From: Verrucomicrobiota bacterium
GTDB lineage: Bacteria > Verrucomicrobiota > Verrucomicrobiia > Opitutales > Opitutaceae
Length of the DNA stretch: 5,186 bases
Reading direction: 5' to 3'
Assembly (NCBI GenBank): GCA_023446735.1
Contig: JAEXPQ010000175.1
Span: 1 to 5,186, forward strand
Translations under genes and position numbers: made by a program
Part shown: positions 1 through 5,186 of the stretch, in pieces
Numbering within the stretch: the stretch's first letter is position 1
Layout of the letters: each line of letters starts with the position of its first letter
Notes under the pieces: generated by a model
What the model saw: only the letters and a program-made list of their open reading frames with translations
The model's database searches: none
Told to the model about the DNA's origin: nothing

Positions 1-17
1 AGCCCGGCCTTCTTTTT
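1..17 (+). terminator. Possible right half of an upstream intrinsic terminator
   Basis: The window opens with a GC-rich stretch (AGCCCGGCC, 1-9) followed by TTCTTTTT (10-17). This is what the descending arm and U-tract of a Rho-independent terminator of a gene to the left would look like. The matching left arm would lie outside the window, so the hairpin cannot be confirmed. A weak pairing of GCCC (19-22) with GGGC (27-30) comes after the T-run and does not form a terminator by itself. Confidence 0.25.
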
Positions 18-63
18 CGCCCGGTCGGGCCGATATCAGGCGGACGTCCCGTCTCCGCCGCCT

Positions 64-3576
<3,513 letters not shown>

Positions 3577-3585
3577 GTTCGGCGC

Positions 3586-5186
<1,601 letters not shown>

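Overview
This is a GC-rich bacterial window with strong C/G preference at third codon positions. It holds two genes on the + strand and no sign of phage, IS elements, CRISPR, tRNA or rRNA. The long periplasmic sensor array joined to an HDFNN-type hybrid kinase, the TTG start, the weak Shine-Dalgarno sequences and the base composition together recall Verrucomicrobiota of the Opitutaceae type. That assignment is from memory of the style of such genomes and is only tentative.

Layout. Bases 1-63 are a short leader that may begin with the tail of an upstream terminator. Bases 64-3090 encode a membrane sensor histidine kinase. It has a signal peptide, about 690 extracytoplasmic residues that I read as roughly seven tandem OB-fold-like beta modules, one transmembrane helix, a charged linker, and a complete kinase core (H, N, G1, F and G2 boxes). 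Right after the kinase core the reading frame breaks. The response-regulator receiver domain that should follow is present at about 3132-3479 in a different frame, and its first strand with the acidic pair is missing. The frame of the kinase itself runs on to a stop at 3574-3576 as a meaningless Ser/Pro/Arg-rich tail. The gene therefore looks like a hybrid kinase damaged by a small deletion of about 35-45 nt (length = 1 mod 3), or a sequence/assembly error of that kind.

A 106-base gap (3480-3585) with hairpin potential separates the receiver stop from the second gene, gcvP. This is the P-protein (glycine decarboxylase) of the glycine cleavage system and runs off the right edge. The window holds its first 533 codons: the whole N-terminal half and the start of the C-terminal half. 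This shows that it is the single-chain form, not the split GcvPA/GcvPB form. The PLP-binding lysine should lie beyond the window.

Nothing shows that the kinase and gcvP work together; they are codirectional neighbours. I see no convincing new system here. The points worth a second look are the broken kinase-receiver junction and the unusual tandem sensor array.
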